Assembly (NCBI GenBank): GCA_964475415.1
Contig: CAYYWZ010000005.1
Coordinates: forward strand, 43,744-107,743
Direction: 5' to 3'
Length of the DNA stretch: 64,000 nt
DNA from: CALCMJ01 sp964475415
GTDB taxonomy: Bacteria > Bacteroidota > Bacteroidia > Chitinophagales > Saprospiraceae
In this document: positions 35,927 to 44,442 of the stretch, in pieces
How positions within the stretch are numbered: position 1 is the first letter of the stretch
How the letters are laid out: the number at the start of each line of letters is the position of its first letter
The notes under the pieces: model-generated
Databases searched by the model: none
The model's input: the letters and a program-made list of their open reading frames with translations, nothing else
Told to the model about the DNA's origin: nothing
Position numbers and translations under genes: made by a program

Positions 35927-36211
35927 CTATATGTGTTTTATTTCGTCAGGAACATCATAGAAAGTAGGATGTCTATAGACTTTATCTTCTGCTGGATCAA
36001 AGAATTCTTCTTTCTGTTCTGGATTGGAGGCAGTAATATGAGAAGATTCCACGACCCAGATACTGACACCTTCTTTTCTCCTCGTATATACGTCGCGAGC
36101 ATTCTGTATAGCAATCTCTGCATCTGGTGCATGCAAGCTTCCAGCATGTTTATGATGAAGACCTTGTTTAGATCTTAGAAATACTTCAAATAATGGCCAT
36201 TCGGTATTCAT
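35927..36211 (-). CDS. paaB: 1,2-phenylacetyl-CoA epoxidase subunit PaaB
   Basis: A 94-residue protein matching PaaB: WPLFEVFLRSKQGLHHKHAGSLHAPDAEIA, RRKEGVSIWVV and the final FYDVPDEIKHI. PaaB bridges PaaA/PaaC heterodimers into the larger epoxidase complex. It follows paaA by 36 bp and precedes paaC by 3 bp. Confidence 0.95.
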   Translation of the reverse strand: MNTEWPLFEVFLRSKQGLHHKHAGSLHAPDAEIAIQNARDVYTRRKEGVSIWVVESSHITASNPEQKEEFFDPAEDKVYRHPTFYDVPDEIKHI

Positions 36212-36247
36212 ATCTAGTTTTTTATAATTGTCTTTCTTAAGTAGAAT

Positions 36248-37207
36248 CTATGCTGCATTTTCTTTCTTAGCTGCTGCCTTCCTAGCAGCTTGTTTTTTCT
36301 GGTAAGCTATGGCGGCTTCTTTGACCCATCTTCCATTTTCGTGAGCTGTTTTTCTTGCTTCTATACGCTCTTTGTTACACGGTCCGTTTCCGCTAACTAC
36401 CTGCCAGAATTCATCCCAGTTGATAGCTCCGAAATCATAATGTCCTCTCTCTTCGTTCCACTTAAGGTCTTTATCTGGTATTTTCAATCCCAGAAACTCA
36501 GCCTGGGGTGTAGTTGTATCTACGAATCTCTGTCGTAGCTCATCATTAGAATAACGCTTAATACGCCATGCCATGGACTGTGCAGAGTGCTTAGAATCCT
36601 CATCACCTGGGCCGAACATCATAAGGGAGGGCCACCACCATCTATCTAGCGCATTCTGCGCCATTCTTTTTTGTTCGTCTGATCCCTTACATAGCGTATT
36701 CATGATTTCGAATCCTTGTCTCTGGTGGAAAGACTCTTCCTTACATACCCTGACCATAGCTCTCGCATAGGGCCCATAAGAACATCTACACAAAGGAACC
36801 TGATTCATAATAGCAGCTCCATCCACAAGCCACCCTATAGCTCCTATATCTGCCCAACTTATAGTAGGGTAGTTGAATATGCTTGAATATTTTGCTTTAC
36901 CCGTATGCAACTGATCTAGCATCTCATCTCTGGTAATACCTAATGTTTCTGCGGCACTATACAAGTATAGGCCATGACCAGCCTCATCCTGTACCTTAGC
37001 TAATAGGCCCAGTTTTCTCTTAAGGTTGGGTGCTCGAGTTATCCAGTTTCCCTCTGGAAGCATACCTACTAGTTCCGAGTGAGCATGTTGAGAAATTTGT
37101 CTGATAAGTGTTTTTCTATACCTGTCAGGCATCCAGTCTCTTGGCTCAATTTTAATTTCTTGATCTATTTTTTCTTGAAATTGGGTTTCTAAATTTTGAG
37201 TATTCAT
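36248..37207 (-). CDS. paaA: 1,2-phenylacetyl-CoA epoxidase catalytic subunit PaaA
   Basis: PaaA is the diiron monooxygenase subunit that epoxidises the aromatic ring of phenylacetyl-CoA. The 319-residue protein contains the metal-ligand helices: an E in HAHSELVGMLPEGNW, the E-x2-H motif in KVQDEAGHGLYLYSAAETLG, and the second E-x2-H in RVCKEESFHQRQGFEIM. DRWWWPSLMMFGPGD and NGPCNKERIEARKTAHENGRW are also family marks. The C-terminus is Ala/Lys-rich. A palindrome at 37247-37260, 40 bp upstream, is a likely operator for the TetR protein encoded just upstream. Confidence 0.95.
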   Translation of the reverse strand: MNTQNLETQFQEKIDQEIKIEPRDWMPDRYRKTLIRQISQHAHSELVGMLPEGNWITRAPNLKRKLGLLAKVQDEAGHGLYLYSAAETLGITRDEMLDQLHTGKAKYSSIFNYPTISWADIGAIGWLVDGAAIMNQVPLCRCSYGPYARAMVRVCKEESFHQRQGFEIMNTLCKGSDEQKRMAQNALDRWWWPSLMMFGPGDEDSKHSAQSMAWRIKRYSNDELRQRFVDTTTPQAEFLGLKIPDKDLKWNEERGHYDFGAINWDEFWQVVSGNGPCNKERIEARKTAHENGRWVKEAAIAYQKKQAARKAAAKKENAA

Positions 37208-37246
37208 ATGAGCTGTATTTATTTCTTATAAATATAACGTAGTTAA

Positions 37247-37260
37247 CGAACAAATGTTCG
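37247..37260. promoter_or_regulatory. Putative TetR operator upstream of paaA
   Basis: CGAACAAATGTTCG is a 6-bp inverted repeat (CGAACA/TGTTCG) around AA, located 40 bp before the paaA start. It matches the site at 38904-38917 before paaE in 11 of 14 positions and shares the pattern CGAA-YR-AA-Y-GTTCG. Having the same site before both transcription units that flank the tetR gene indicates autoregulated control by that TetR protein. Confidence 0.7.
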
Positions 37261-37267
37261 CTTTTTT

Positions 37268-37837
37268 TTATTTCCCTAAGCCTCTTATTACCATTTCCTT
37301 TACTTCTCTCTCTAGTGCTTTTTTATTGATCTTTTTGCTAGGCGAATACCAGTGATAGATCCACTTAATACTGCTAAGAAAGGTAAACAAAATAAATCTT
37401 GGGTTTAGTTTTTTTATTTTATTATCGTCTATTCCTTGCTTAATAATTTTAAGTAAGTATTGTTCGTATAATTTTCTCTTAGTAAGGAAATCTACTAGGA
37501 CATCTCCTTGTAGATGTTTCCACTCATCGTTGAATACTACTACAGAAGAGAAGGAGGTATAAGCTGCCTCTAGGTGTAAGCTGATAATAGCATCTAGTTT
37601 GCATATGGCATCCTTGTCTGACTTATATATAGTTCTTATACCATCTACAAAATAATCCGCTGCTCTCGTACAGATGCTAGACAGAATCTCATCCTTAGAT
37701 CGTATATGACTGTATAGAGAAGATGGTTCTAAGCCTACTTTGTCTGCCAGCTCCCTCATAGAAGCGGAACCATATCCCTTTTCTACAAAGAGTTCTGCCG
37801 CGGCATTGTATATTTTTCTTTTCTTTTCAGTAATCAT
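37268..37837 (-). CDS. TetR-family regulator of the paa locus
   Basis: The 189-residue repressor has the TetR helix-turn-helix at residues 5-50 (RKIYNAAAELFVEKGYGSASMRELADKVGLEPSSLYSHIRSKDEIL) and a helical ligand-binding C-terminal domain. It lies between paaE and paaA, sharing one base with the paaE stop (TAATG), so it is translated with paaE. TetR-type PaaR repressors are known to be released by phenylacetyl-CoA; the same mechanism is likely here. Candidate binding sites lie just before paaE and paaA. Confidence 0.87.
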   Translation of the reverse strand: MITEKKRKIYNAAAELFVEKGYGSASMRELADKVGLEPSSLYSHIRSKDEILSSICTRAADYFVDGIRTIYKSDKDAICKLDAIISLHLEAAYTSFSSVVVFNDEWKHLQGDVLVDFLTKRKLYEQYLLKIIKQGIDDNKIKKLNPRFILFTFLSSIKWIYHWYSPSKKINKKALEREVKEMVIRGLGK

Positions 37838-38898
37838 TAGTCAGCATCGAAGTCTATAAATAATTTCTTACTCTTAGGTATGGCTTGACAGGTCAGGATA
37901 AATCCCTGTTCTATTTCTTCGTCATCTAAGGCATATTGTAATTCCATTTCCACTTCTCCCTCTATCAACTTTGCTCTGCAAGTGCTACAAACACCTCCCT
38001 TACACGAGTAGGGTAGGTCACCACCATTTCGTATAGCCTCGTCTAGAACATTAATATCTGATTCTGACTGAAATACAAATTCAGAACCATCGAGTTTTAT
38101 TTTTACCTCAGCGAGGAACATATCTTTTTCTTCCTTGGATTGCACCTCTTTTTTTACAATTCCTTCTGTCGTAAATAACTCGAATTTGATCTTCTCTTTA
38201 GCTACTCCTTTTTCTAGTAGAAATTCTTGAGTATCCATAATAAGTTGGTAAGGTCCACATAGGAAATAACTATCTATGGTCTTAGGATTAAAAAATATTT
38301 TACAATAGGTAGCAAGTTTCTCTGTATCAATTCTTCCATTCAGTATAGGACTAGTCTGAGACTCTTTACTCAGTACATTATAAAAACTAAATCGACCTAT
38401 ATAAGTATCCTTCAGTTCATTGAGATTTTCTCGGAACATGATGGTATCTGTCTTTTTGTTTCCATAGAAAAGGGTGAAGCTACTATCTGGTTCTTGGGTA
38501 AGAACAGTTTTTATTATAGACAGGATAGGAGTGATTCCGCTTCCCGCACAGATCGCGACATAATTATTATCTGCTTTAGGATCTATGATATGTGTGAATT
38601 TTCCTTGCGGAGCCATTACTTGTAATGTATCACCAGCTTGTAATTCGTCGTTAGCAAAACTGGAGAAAAGGCCTCCAGTTATTTTCTTTATCCCTACTTG
38701 GATAACATCACTGCTGGGATCGGAACAGATACTATAAGATCTTCTAACCTGCTCGCCTTGGATTTCTTGCTCTAGCGTAAGGTATTGACCGGGTACAAAC
38801 CTGAAGCTTTCTTGGTCCTCTGTGGGTATAGCAAGACTAATGCACACACTATCGGGTGTCAATCTTTCTATATCCGCTATTTTTAATTTGTAAAACAT
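37837..38898 (-). CDS. paaE: 1,2-phenylacetyl-CoA epoxidase reductase PaaE
   Basis: PaaE passes electrons from NADPH to the PaaA diiron centre. The 353-residue protein has a FAD-binding domain (RFVPGQYLTLEQEIQGEQVRRSYSICSDP, with RxYS) and an NAD-binding domain (AICAGSGITPILSIIKTVL, LCGPYQLIMDTQEFL). The C-terminal plant-type 2Fe-2S ferredoxin domain has cysteines in YSCKGGVCSTCRAKL and a fourth in FILTCQAIP. It is the first gene of the unit, followed by tetR, and is unusually placed upstream of paaA instead of after paaD. Confidence 0.93.
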   Translation of the reverse strand: MFYKLKIADIERLTPDSVCISLAIPTEDQESFRFVPGQYLTLEQEIQGEQVRRSYSICSDPSSDVIQVGIKKITGGLFSSFANDELQAGDTLQVMAPQGKFTHIIDPKADNNYVAICAGSGITPILSIIKTVLTQEPDSSFTLFYGNKKTDTIMFRENLNELKDTYIGRFSFYNVLSKESQTSPILNGRIDTEKLATYCKIFFNPKTIDSYFLCGPYQLIMDTQEFLLEKGVAKEKIKFELFTTEGIVKKEVQSKEEKDMFLAEVKIKLDGSEFVFQSESDINVLDEAIRNGGDLPYSCKGGVCSTCRAKLIEGEVEMELQYALDDEEIEQGFILTCQAIPKSKKLFIDFDAD

Positions 38899-38903
38899 AT
38901 ATA

Positions 38904-38917
38904 CGAATGAACGTTCG
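38904..38917. promoter_or_regulatory. Putative TetR operator upstream of paaE
   Basis: CGAATGAACGTTCG ends 5 bp before the paaE start and is embedded in a wider inverted repeat with outer arms TACGAA/TTCGTA. It shares 11 of 14 positions with the paaA-upstream site. A repressor bound here would block the promoter or the ribosome-binding region. Confidence 0.68.
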
Positions 38918-38970
38918 TATGCTAAGATAGTTTTAATTACGAGATAGTTTTTAAAATTTTACTTTTTATA

Positions 38971-39061
38971 TGGGCGTCCGGGCGTGCTATGCAGGACTCC
39001 ACGTTCGTTTCGGTCACGCATTAGGCGTGACGCCTATCGGCTCCTTACTATCACTGACGCA
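38971..39061 (+). repeat. 91-bp structured G+C-rich element, copy 1
   Basis: This copy is identical over 91 bp to 44166-44256. Outer ends can pair (GCGTC at 38974-38978 with GACGC at 39056-39060). Inside are two mutually exclusive hairpins: GTCACGC/GCGTGAC with loop ATTAG (39013-39031), and TAGGCGT/ACGCCTA around one G (39022-39036). CTTTTTAT precedes both copies. It is much richer in G+C than its A+T-rich surroundings. No open reading frame is likely. A dispersed REP-like repeat or structured RNA is inferred. The rest of 38918-39348 shows no gene. Confidence 0.85.
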
Positions 39062-39365
39062 GGGGTTTATCGATGGCTTCTGTGTTTACTTCTAGCACAT
39101 TTATGTTTCCAGATATTAACTATGTTGTCTGTAATTAAAAGCAATATTTAAGGCAAGATTTGATGAAGTTGTGAAATTAAATAATTATATTTAGACAACA
39201 ACTGTTATACTTTACACTAGCAATCCAATGCACATTTAATTTTATTCAACTAAGCTTGTGTATAGTCATTATAGAAACAATTTGTAGCCATAGAATCTAT
39301 TTTCTATGACTCGTATTTATATTTATTAAACAAATAAATCCATTACAGATGAAAATTTTACAAAC

Positions 39366-39403
39366 TTCTTTATTCTTTATTCTTTATTCTTTATTCTTTA
39401 TTC
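39366..39403 (+). repeat. Heptanucleotide tandem repeat (TTCTTTA)5 in a signal-peptide region
   Basis: Five exact copies of TTCTTTA (39366-39400) plus TTC lie 15 bp after an ATG at 39349-39351. Since 7 is not a multiple of 3, each gain or loss of a copy shifts the frame. With five copies that ATG is out of frame with the following gene and stops after about 27 codons. With four copies it runs in frame through a normal signal peptide into the protein. This is the structure of a phase-variation switch working by slipped-strand mispairing. Confidence 0.85.
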
Positions 39404-39421
39404 CTAAGTATACCAAATCAG

Positions 39422-41266
39422 ATGTATGCCCAGTGTGATATCTTAATCCTAGGTATGCCTGATTATATTTGTGATAATGGTGGAACTGTAGGTGATATAA
39501 GTGATGATACTTATACAGCAACGCTAACAGCTTTCAATAACGGAGATGATATTTTATGGAACCCCACCTATGGTCCATTTAATATAGTAGATGGAGTTCA
39601 AATGGTTACTGTTGTTCATCCAAGCGATCCGAGTTGTACCTTAATTTATACTATAACTGCACCTGCCCATTGTGATCCCTTCATTTGTCCGGATTACAAT
39701 GTATGCGTAGATTTAATAGCAGAAGATGGATGTACTGCCCTGTATTATGTCAATTTTGACATTCTGTCTCCACAAGTCTTTACACTAAGCGACCTCATTT
39801 TTAATTTTAATGTGTCAGGAGGGGATATCGTTTCTTTTGATTTTTTAGATCCTACTACAAATATTGCAATGAGCGGAATTACATTAAATGATGAAAATTC
39901 TACTATTTCGATAAGTGGTGGAACTAATATTCTTTCTACAGATTTGGATGCTGGCTCTCATTTTTCTTTGGTAGTTTCTGGAGCTCCTGGACCTTGTGTT
40001 ATTATTTCTAGACAAAATGCCACTGGTATGTTTTTTGATGGTATGCCTTGTATCGTAAACCAGAACTGTCCTGACAATATGGATTTTTGTCCTACAGGAG
40101 AAACGATCCAAGGCCAAATCACGACCCTTTCTAATAGTGTAGGCCCTTGTCCTAATACGCAAGGACTGGGTATCGAGGGAGCTGAAGTGACAATATCTAA
40201 TACAAATGGAAGCTGCAATTCGGTTTCGGATATTAGTGGTAGATATGGATGTACCCTATGTGAAGACGATAGTTATGATATTTGCGTTACTACAACCTGT
40301 GATGAGCCTTGTGGCCTAGAAAATATCGATCTTATGATCATGCAACAGATACTAGTAGGTGGTGCGATAACTGCTGAAGTTATTTTTAAAGGAGATCTCG
40401 ATCAAGATGGTAGTTTTTCTGCTTTTGATAGAGGACTCGCTAATAAGAAACTGATGGGACAAGATGTATCACAGCATGTATCAACATGGTGTCGCTTTGT
40501 TCCATTAGATGATTACACAGATGCTGTTAATGGTATTCAGGTGCCTGGTATTATAGATGATTGTTTTACCACAACTGATCCTAGTACGGCAGTAGATTAT
40601 CTACGATTTGTGCTAGGAGATTTTAATGGGTCTTGTGATGATTGTACGCATAATGATGGGACTGGACCTTTCCCGATTACAATAGAGCAAGGGAGTGAGC
40701 ATGCATTTGTAATCGCAGATGAAGATGTGGATGTCAGATCATTGATTATAGATTTTAGTATTGAAGATATATCTAAAATATTTACGGTAGATTCAGAATT
40801 AGAAGGAATGAGTTATGCGATCGTCGGGCAACAACTTAAAGTCACATGGTTGCCAGATGCAGCAAGTGCAAAAACATTAAGAAAAGGAGATGTCCTATTA
40901 AGCATAAATGGAAATTTAGCTGATCAAAATATTAGAATAGAAGATGATCACTCTTTTCTATTAGGTGGTGACAATGAGATTTTAAGTTTAGATCAGAATG
41001 AATACAGAATAGCTAATCACGCAACTCATAAGTTTCTAAGCATAAGAAATCAAAAAGATTTCCCATTAGATCCAAGATCAGAAAATGTGAATATTAGGCT
41101 TTATACGCTTAATGGAGCCTTGCTTAGTAATGAAAATTTAGTCCTAAATGTTGAGAATAATTATTATGAGCTACATCAAGATCATATAAATAACGGTCTC
41201 TATATTATCAACATAGAAACTGAATATGATAAAATATCTCAAAAGGTGATTATTGTGAATGACTGA
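39422..41266 (+). CDS. T9SS-secreted dockerin-like surface protein, phase OFF in this assembly
   Basis: The open frame from the ATG at 39422 encodes 614 residues but lacks a signal peptide. The missing export signal lies at 39349-39421 in another frame. Removing one TTCTTTA copy joins them and gives MKILQTSLFFILYSLF... ending MYA before QCDILILG, a normal signal peptide with a cleavage site. The mature part is Asp/Asn/Cys-rich. Residues 205-330 include a carboxypeptidase-regulatory-like module (IEGAEVTISNTNGSC), and residues 325-350 a dockerin-like GDLDQDGSFSAFDRGLANKKL. The last 80 residues are a type A T9SS sorting domain (NVNIRLYTLNGALL, NNGLYIINIETEYDKIS). It is followed after 15 bp by another secreted-protein gene. 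Confidence 0.8.
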   Translation: MYAQCDILILGMPDYICDNGGTVGDISDDTYTATLTAFNNGDDILWNPTYGPFNIVDGVQMVTVVHPSDPSCTLIYTITAPAHCDPFICPDYNVCVDLIAEDGCTALYYVNFDILSPQVFTLSDLIFNFNVSGGDIVSFDFLDPTTNIAMSGITLNDENSTISISGGTNILSTDLDAGSHFSLVVSGAPGPCVIISRQNATGMFFDGMPCIVNQNCPDNMDFCPTGETIQGQITTLSNSVGPCPNTQGLGIEGAEVTISNTNGSCNSVSDISGRYGCTLCEDDSYDICVTTTCDEPCGLENIDLMIMQQILVGGAITAEVIFKGDLDQDGSFSAFDRGLANKKLMGQDVSQHVSTWCRFVPLDDYTDAVNGIQVPGIIDDCFTTTDPSTAVDYLRFVLGDFNGSCDDCTHNDGTGPFPITIEQGSEHAFVIADEDVDVRSLIIDFSIEDISKIFTVDSELEGMSYAIVGQQLKVTWLPDAASAKTLRKGDVLLSINGNLADQNIRIEDDHSFLLGGDNEILSLDQNEYRIANHATHKFLSIRNQKDFPLDPRSENVNIRLYTLNGALLSNENLVLNVENNYYELHQDHINNGLYIINIETEYDKISQKVIIVND

Positions 41267-41281
41267 AAAAAATAGGCGGCA

Positions 41282-43894
41282 TTGTTAAGAAAGATATTCA
41301 TATCAACTCTATTATTTGTTTGCTGTGTATGGATTAAAATCGATGCACAGCAAACTTATGTTTTAGGTCAACGTGGTCAAATAGCTTTAGGATATCCTGA
41401 ATATTTTGGGATTTTTGAATTGGATTTATTTACAGGCAGTCGGAGTCTATTATTTGAGATACATATTTCTAGATTTATACATCCTCAAGAAACTGGAATA
41501 GAGCTAAATATAAATAGTTTTGAATTTAGTCTAGATAAGCAGCAGATATATTTTATGGAAAGAGAAGGTGATCTATATCTCTATGACATAGGTACTGATC
41601 AGCTAAGTTATATAAAAGATCTAACCCCTATTTCAAGTCCAATTTGGGTACATTTCTATACCAGAACAAGACAAATTGATAGATTGAATGATAGTATTTT
41701 ATTGATATCTGGACAAACATATGGATTTTATAATACAAATAGTGAGGAGTTTACCCAGACTTATACGATACCTGATTTTCCTTCCTCCTCTCTCCCTCGG
41801 GAGATAGAAATTACAGCGACAAGAACAACTAAGCACAAGGATATTTTTCTCTATAATGGAGGGAATATAAGTCTCAGCTTGATTGATATAAACGATCCAG
41901 AAAATAACACAGTTCTCACTGATTATATACCGACTACTACCCTAAACTTATCGGAGGATAATATCATATCCTACCAGTTTAATTGTGATAGTACTAACTT
42001 ATTCTTTTTACATGAATTGCAAGATATACAGATCTGGAAAATTGATGAAGAATCTGATCTGTTGGACTTAGTGACAACTTACAATTATTTTGATGATAAC
42101 AATGGTTATAGAGTAATAGATATCCAACATTACAACGCCACTCCTTGGGAAGATTGTCAACGCATCATAGATCTGGATGAGGACGATAGTAGTGGAGCTG
42201 TAAATATAGATTATAACGGAGATAGCCTATGTCTGCATACAGACCTTGCTATAGTAGACGTAGATGTAGAACTGAAGAATGAGGTAGTACTTGATAGTGT
42301 TGTTGTGTATATAGATGGTGCAATAGCAGGGCAGCAACTTCAAGTGGCATCTGGGAATTATGATGTTGTATTTTCATCAGATACTCAGTTTGCTATTATA
42401 AGTAATGGAACAACAAGTTTAATAGAGCTGGAGCAGGCACTGATTTCCGCTAGATACATAGACAATGAGCCATACCGATCTGGAGATATAGAGATTATTT
42501 TTGAGGCATGGTATAGGGGTGTAGCCGGTACCGCAGCGATAGCCTATATTCATATACCGGAGATGCCCTATGCAGGAGAAGATCTGCACATGGAATTTTG
42601 TGTGGATGATTTAGAGTTGAATCTGGAGGAAATTCTAGAAGCAGAAACTACGCTAGGAGAATTCCATACCAAGGAGGGAATGCTATTAAGTTCTACGATA
42701 ATAGATCTATCCATCGTACAGGAATTATCGTTGCAATATATCAGTGCGGTAGCACAATGTGCAGATACCGCTTGTATAACAGTGCTGGTCCGTCCCTTGC
42801 CACTCACAGTTGTTGTAGAAGATATAAGCTTGTGTGAAGGAGATAGTATAATGATAGATCTTAATGATCTGGAGGGACAGATTCTCTGGTCTGATGGCAG
42901 CGAAGATAAACTACGTGGTCTTACGGAGGCTAAGACTTATAGTTATGAGCACATAGATATGAATGGATGTATCTCGATAGAGAGTTTTACGCTAAGCTAT
43001 GTATCGAGTGAGGTGGTAAAAGAGCTGCTAAATGTAGAAATATGTGATGGAGAAGCTTATACCTACAATGGAGAAATATACCAAGGAGATACGATAGTCC
43101 TAGATACGATTATGACAGTAGAAGGTTGTGATTCTATCATAAGCGGAATAGTCTTGTCGGTGATAGATAGCGCAGAAATAATTCTAGAAGGATCTACAGA
43201 ATTCTGTGTAGGAGATGAGACGTTGATAGAGATAATCTCTACACATGCAGAAGTGTATCTGGACGGAAACTTGGTCAGCAGTACAATATTGTTTAAGGAA
43301 GCAGGAAGCTATACTATAAGGGTAGAAGATATGTCTGGCTGTATGGAAGAAATAGAGATCGTAATTTCCACCTATCCAACAGCTAGTATAGAGACGGTAG
43401 ATATAGAAGATTTGGAATTTACGGAAGCGCGGGATATCGAGGTAGGTTATACAGGCGATATAGTTTCTTATAGTTGGTCTCCGACAGAAGGCCTATCCTG
43501 TTATGACTGTCCCTATCCAAGTCTGATATCACCTGGTATAGAACAGTACGAGATCGAGATAGAGGATAGCAATGGATGTATGTACAAAGAACAGCTCCGT
43601 ATCAGCTATGTCGAAGACGCCTATTACCTCCCTAACATTATATCTCCAATTGCGGAGTATGAAGAGAATCGATCCTTTTACTTGCTGAGTAATCAGAGCG
43701 CCATTTATGATCTTATCGTCTACGACAGATGGGGCAAAGTAATGTATGAGGCTGAGCGACTCCTAACTAATGATTCCTCGGCAGGCTGGATACCTGATGA
43801 GAACATACAGCCTGGTGTATACGTCTATATAATAAAAATAGGAGAAGGATTTTCATCGATCCTTAAGTCTGGAAGTATTACAGTGGTGCGGTAG
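41282..43894 (+). CDS. Large T9SS type B (gliding-motility-type C-terminus) secreted protein
   Basis: The 870-residue protein starts at a TTG (TTGTTAAGAAAG) and has a signal peptide (hydrophobic to about residue 22, ending DAQQ). Residues 30-300 resemble a beta-propeller-like region describing repeated short strands (FELDLFTGSRSLLFEI, LYLYDIGTDQLSYIKDL). The middle (300-750) consists of beta-rich modules with Gly/Asp/Glu, such as SLCEGDSIMIDLNDL and VEICDGEAYTYNGEIYQGDTI. The C-terminus (about 775-870) is the type B sorting domain: YYLPNIISP, LIVYDRWGKVMYEAE, GWIPDENIQPGVYVYIIKI. Together with the preceding gene it lies between the two 91-bp elements. Probably a surface adhesin; substrate unknown. 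Confidence 0.8.
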   Translation: MLRKIFISTLLFVCCVWIKIDAQQTYVLGQRGQIALGYPEYFGIFELDLFTGSRSLLFEIHISRFIHPQETGIELNINSFEFSLDKQQIYFMEREGDLYLYDIGTDQLSYIKDLTPISSPIWVHFYTRTRQIDRLNDSILLISGQTYGFYNTNSEEFTQTYTIPDFPSSSLPREIEITATRTTKHKDIFLYNGGNISLSLIDINDPENNTVLTDYIPTTTLNLSEDNIISYQFNCDSTNLFFLHELQDIQIWKIDEESDLLDLVTTYNYFDDNNGYRVIDIQHYNATPWEDCQRIIDLDEDDSSGAVNIDYNGDSLCLHTDLAIVDVDVELKNEVVLDSVVVYIDGAIAGQQLQVASGNYDVVFSSDTQFAIISNGTTSLIELEQALISARYIDNEPYRSGDIEIIFEAWYRGVAGTAAIAYIHIPEMPYAGEDLHMEFCVDDLELNLEEILEAETTLGEFHTKEGMLLSSTIIDLSIVQELSLQYISAVAQCADTACITVLVRPLPLTVVVEDISLCEGDSIMIDLNDLEGQILWSDGSEDKLRGLTEAKTYSYEHIDMNGCISIESFTLSYVSSEVVKELLNVEICDGEAYTYNGEIYQGDTIVLDTIMTVEGCDSIISGIVLSVIDSAEIILEGSTEFCVGDETLIEIISTHAEVYLDGNLVSSTILFKEAGSYTIRVEDMSGCMEEIEIVISTYPTASIETVDIEDLEFTEARDIEVGYTGDIVSYSWSPTEGLSCYDCPYPSLISPGIEQYEIEIEDSNGCMYKEQLRISYVEDAYYLPNIISPIAEYEENRSFYLLSNQSAIYDLIVYDRWGKVMYEAERLLTNDSSAGWIPDENIQPGVYVYIIKIGEGFSSILKSGSITVVR

Positions 43895-44165
43895 ATCAGA
43901 AAGAAAATAAAATATTATTGTTTCTGCAACGTGTGAATCCCTTACCATTAAGCAAAGTCTACAGCCACGTTATACTAATACTAATATTAGGAGAGGTATT
44001 ATATATTTTAATTCCAAGCTTATTTTGTTTAGTTATTCGTTGACAGTGTACAGAAGAAGGAGAAGCCAACGTCTAGCGGAAGACTTTAGTAAAGTCAGTT
44101 TTTTTGGGCCAGTATCGTTTATTTTGTATAAGGTCCCAATAAAGATGTTTGCTATGCTTTTTATT

Positions 44166-44256
44166 TGGGCGTCCGGGCGTGCTATGCAGGACTCCACGTT
44201 CGTTTCGGTCACGCATTAGGCGTGACGCCTATCGGCTCCTTACTATCACTGACGCA
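44166..44256 (+). repeat. 91-bp structured G+C-rich element, copy 2
   Basis: Identical over 91 bp to 38971-39061 and in the same orientation, 5.2 kb away, with the two T9SS genes between. It keeps the outer GCGTC/GACGC pairing and both inner alternative hairpins. CTTTTTAT again precedes it. Flanking sequence beyond this box is unrelated, so the unit itself is what is conserved. The surrounding 43895-44320 holds no credible gene. Confidence 0.85.
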
Positions 44257-44324
44257 AGGGAAAGGTAAGTATGATTTCGTCTTCTCGTTTCAATACAGAA
44301 AGAATCAAATGTGCTAAGCATAGA

Positions 44325-44442
44325 CTGCGCCTACGTTTTTGTAATAGATAATACTTGTACTAATTTTTTAGATTTCGATTTTCACTCCGTCAATGCTGAT
44401 TTCATTTTGTTTTTTTGTGAGGGAAAAGAGACGTAGGCACAG
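44325..44442. repeat. 12-bp inverted repeat
   Basis: CTGCGCCTACGT (44325-44336) and ACGTAGGCACAG (44431-44442) are inverted copies with one mismatch, about 95 bp apart, around an A+T-rich stretch. The second arm begins the G+C-rich island described next. It could be the base of a long stem or the ends of a mobile-element remnant. Nothing else identifies it. Confidence 0.4.

Noticed and set aside
39366..39403. CRISPR-like repeat
   Set aside because: The repeat has contiguous 7-bp units with no spacers and is inside a signal-peptide region, so it is a tandem microsatellite.
44025..44219. Plus-strand open frame of 64 codons
   Set aside because: It runs into the 91-bp repeat, which has identical sequence elsewhere without this frame, so it is a chance frame.
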